Source: Bdellovibrio sp.
GTDB lineage: Bacteria > Bdellovibrionota > Bdellovibrionia > Bdellovibrionales > Bdellovibrionaceae
DNA length: 44,633 nucleotides
NCBI GenBank assembly: GCA_014376435.1
Contig: JACMRL010000022.1
Location: 1-44,633 of the forward strand
Direction of reading: 5' to 3'
In this document: in pieces, positions 42,947-44,633 of the stretch
Layout: each line of letters begins with the position of its first letter
Numbering within the stretch: position 1 is the first letter of the stretch
The notes under the pieces: model-generated
Told to the model about the DNA's origin: nothing
Databases searched by the model: none
What the model saw: only the letters and a program-made list of their open reading frames with translations
Translations under genes and position numbers: made by a program

Positions 42947-43645
42947 CTATCCTTTGCTTACGGTGCGTTGTTCGATGCGTTTTTGATAATCCTTGCCTTG
43001 AAAAATTCTTTGCACGTAAACACCTGGGGTGTGAATTTGATCAGGATCTAAAGTTCCCGTTTCAACAAGTTCTTCAACTTCGGCCACGGTAATTTTACCG
43101 GCGGTGGCAATCATCGGATTAAAATTACGTGCCGTTTTTCTAAAAATTAAATTACCGAATTTATCGCCCTTCCAGGCTTTAACAAAAGCGAAGTCTCCGG
43201 TGATTGCTAATTCTAGAATATATTCACGCCCGTCGAAAACTTTAACTTCTTTACCTTCAGCAATTTTAGTTCCTACGCCGGTCGGAGTGTAAAAACCGGG
43301 GATTCCCGCGCCGCCGGCACGTAGACGTTCAGATAAAGTTCCTTGCGGGCAGAATTCAAGGTCAAGTTCGCCCGACATAAATTGTTTTTCAAATATTGCA
43401 TTTTCACCGACGTAAGAAGACAACATTTTTTTAATCTGGCGAGTTTGTAATAATAGACCTAAACCGAAATCATCGACGCCGGCGTTGTTAGAAACGCAGG
43501 TTAAATTCTTTGCGCCGGAATCACGTAAGGCGGTAATACAGTTTTCGGGAATTCCGCAGAGGCCGAAGCCTCCCACTAATAAAGTCATACCGTCTTTTAC
43601 TCCGGCAATCGCGGCTTTTGCATCGGCATAAACTTTGTTAGACAT
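42947..43645 (-). CDS. scoA: 3-oxoacid CoA-transferase subunit A
   Basis: The 232-residue subunit has [13 protein letters not shown] (about 25-37), [15 protein letters not shown] and the late [12 protein letters not shown] motif of the CoA-transferase family I alpha subunit. ATG 43645 is used because AAAGGTAG lies before it; the longer frame to 43693 lies inside the thiolase gene and is Arg-rich noise. The thiolase stop is 2 bp upstream, so thiolase-scoA-scoB-astacin form one operon. Confidence 0.93.
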   Translation of the reverse strand: MSNKVYADAKAAIAGVKDGMTLLVGGFGLCGIPENCITALRDSGAKNLTCVSNNAGVDDFGLGLLLQTRQIKKMLSSYVGENAIFEKQFMSGELDLEFCPQGTLSERLRAGGAGIPGFYTPTGVGTKIAEGKEVKVFDGREYILELAITGDFAFVKAWKGDKFGNLIFRKTARNFNPMIATAGKITVAEVEELVETGTLDPDQIHTPGVYVQRIFQGKDYQKRIEQRTVSKG

Positions 43646-43647
43646 AA

Positions 43648-44633
43648 CTACCTTTCGATAATCAGGGCTACGCCTTCGCCGCCACCGATACATAAAGTGG
43701 CTAAACCACGTTTTAATGATTTATTTTTTAAAGCGTGTACTAAAGTTGTTAATACGCGTGCGCCACTGCCCCCGATCGGGTGACCAATCGCGATTGCGCC
43801 ACCCATGACGTTAATTTTTTCTGCGGGAATTTCTAATGTTTTTTGCGCGGCCATCGTCACATTTGCAAAAGCCTCATTGATTTCGAATAAATCGATATCG
43901 CCGATTTTTAAATTTGCAATCTCCAAGGCTTTTTTAATTGCGCCCACTGGAGCGGTCGTAAAGTATTTCGGCTCTTGCGCAAAGTGCGCGTAAGATACGA
44001 TTGTCGCAAGCGGAATAATGCCGCGTTTTTTTGCTTCGGTCTCAGACATCAGTACTAAAGCGGCCGCGCCGTCATTTAATTTTGAAGCATTCGCCGCCGT
44101 GATGGTGCCATTTTTATCAAACGCGGGTTTTAAGCCTGGCATTTTATCAAACATCGCTTTGCCGGGTTCTTCATCCGTATCAACGATTATCGGACCTTTT
44201 TTACCTTCGATTGTCACCGGAGCAATTTCATTTTTGAACTGGCCATCGGCAATCGCTTTTTGTGCTTTTTTGTAAGAGTTGATGGCAAATTCATCTTGAG
44301 CTTCACGAGTAAAATCAAAATCTTTCGCGCAGATTTCAGCCGCCGTACCCATGTGGAAATTATTGTATGGATCCCATAAGCCGTCTTTGATCATAGAGTC
44401 AGTGAGCGATTGATTTCCCATGCGGTAGCCGTTACGTGAATTTTCTAAAAGGTGAGGAGCTAAAGACATATTTTCTTGTCCGCCCGCGACCGCAATTTTT
44501 GTGTGACCTAAGCGAATTGAATCGCTGGCTAACATCACGGCTTTTAACCCTGATCCACAAACTTTATTGATCGTTAAACACGGAGTTGAATTGGCAATGC
44601 CTGCATACAAAGCCGCCTGACGTGCCGGAGCTT
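43648..44633 (-). CDS. Acetyl-CoA C-acetyltransferase (thiolase), N-terminus beyond the window edge
   Basis: The frame is open to the right edge ([11 protein letters not shown] at the edge), so about the first 60-75 residues are missing. The acyl-accepting Cys is in [12 protein letters not shown], the His in [12 protein letters not shown], and the second catalytic Cys in [10 protein letters not shown]. Thiolase condenses two acetyl-CoA or splits acetoacetyl-CoA; together with ScoAB it would let the cell use or make acetoacetate. AtoB and PhaA are both possible labels. The stop lies 2 bp before scoA. Confidence 0.94.
   Translation of the reverse strand, partial: APARQAALYAGIANSTPCLTINKVCGSGLKAVMLASDSIRLGHTKIAVAGGQENMSLAPHLLENSRNGYRMGNQSLTDSMIKDGLWDPYNNFHMGTAAEICAKDFDFTREAQDEFAINSYKKAQKAIADGQFKNEIAPVTIEGKKGPIIVDTDEEPGKAMFDKMPGLKPAFDKNGTITAANASKLNDGAAALVLMSETEAKKRGIIPLATIVSYAHFAQEPKYFTTAPVGAIKKALEIANLKIGDIDLFEINEAFANVTMAAQKTLEIPAEKINVMGGAIAIGHPIGGSGARVLTTLVHALKNKSLKRGLATLCIGGGEGVALIIER

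Noticed and set aside
43646..43693. Extended start of the CoA-transferase A subunit inside the thiolase gene
   Set aside because: The added residues are an Arg-rich antisense-like stretch; ATG 43645 has an AAAGG ribosome binding site and the normal family N-terminus.
1..44633. Mobile element, prophage, tRNA or rRNA content
   Set aside because: I saw no transposase, integrase, phage structural gene, terminal inverted repeats or cloverleaf-like sequence on either strand.

Overview
The window is a gene-dense, AT-rich chromosomal segment of a Gram-negative bacterium. LptD, a TolC-type outer-membrane channel, TonB, Sec signal peptides and lipoboxes show a double membrane. The gene order rpsP-khpA-rimM-trmD-SPOUT methyltransferase-rplS-rnhB-yraN is typical of the old 'Deltaproteobacteria'. 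The many hybrid histidine kinases, secreted proteases and uncharacterised envelope proteins fit the Bdellovibrionota (Bdellovibrio-like). That placement is inference from gene content; the sequence contains no rRNA to confirm it. I see no tRNA, rRNA, CRISPR array, insertion sequence or prophage.

Layout. (1) 1-10250: the start of a TolC-family channel gene, an orphan membrane hybrid kinase, a FAN1-like nuclease fused to a DEDDh exonuclease, an OPT-family transporter, several small unknown or secreted proteins, and a ribosome hibernation factor closed by a strong terminator. (2) 10439-18827: a soluble hybrid kinase, a lipoprotein alpha/beta hydrolase lacking its nucleophile serine, HflX, an lysC-Hsp70-like pair and an NlpC/P60-like lipoprotein. 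(3) 18828-25178: a 14-bp tandem repeat, a Y-family DNA polymerase, a TonB-like protein, TrhO, RF3 and a two-gene ABC exporter. (4) 25198-30734: ffh and the ribosome/tRNA-maturation cluster. (5) 30741-41353: LptD, a STAS protein, a coiled-coil protein, a VKOR-DsbA fusion, a ChaN-domain protein, HU, two envelope proteins and pyruvate kinase. (6) 41350-44633: a thiolase / 3-oxoacid CoA-transferase operon whose last gene is an astacin-type metalloprotease.

The genes are mainly core functions: translation and RNA modification, protein targeting, envelope assembly, disulfide formation and central metabolism, with signalling and DNA-repair genes between them. Ten convergent gene pairs occur; nine overlap or lie within 18 bp, and the tenth gap is filled by a tandem repeat.

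I did not find a clear new multi-gene system. The best leads are individual: the FAN1-DEDDh fusion; the Ser-to-Gly pseudo-hydrolase; the hairpins that enclose the rnhB start codon and abut the pyk start codon; the tandem repeat at the polymerase gene's stop; the TTG starts shared by both hybrid kinases; and the astacin protease translationally coupled to ketone-body metabolism.
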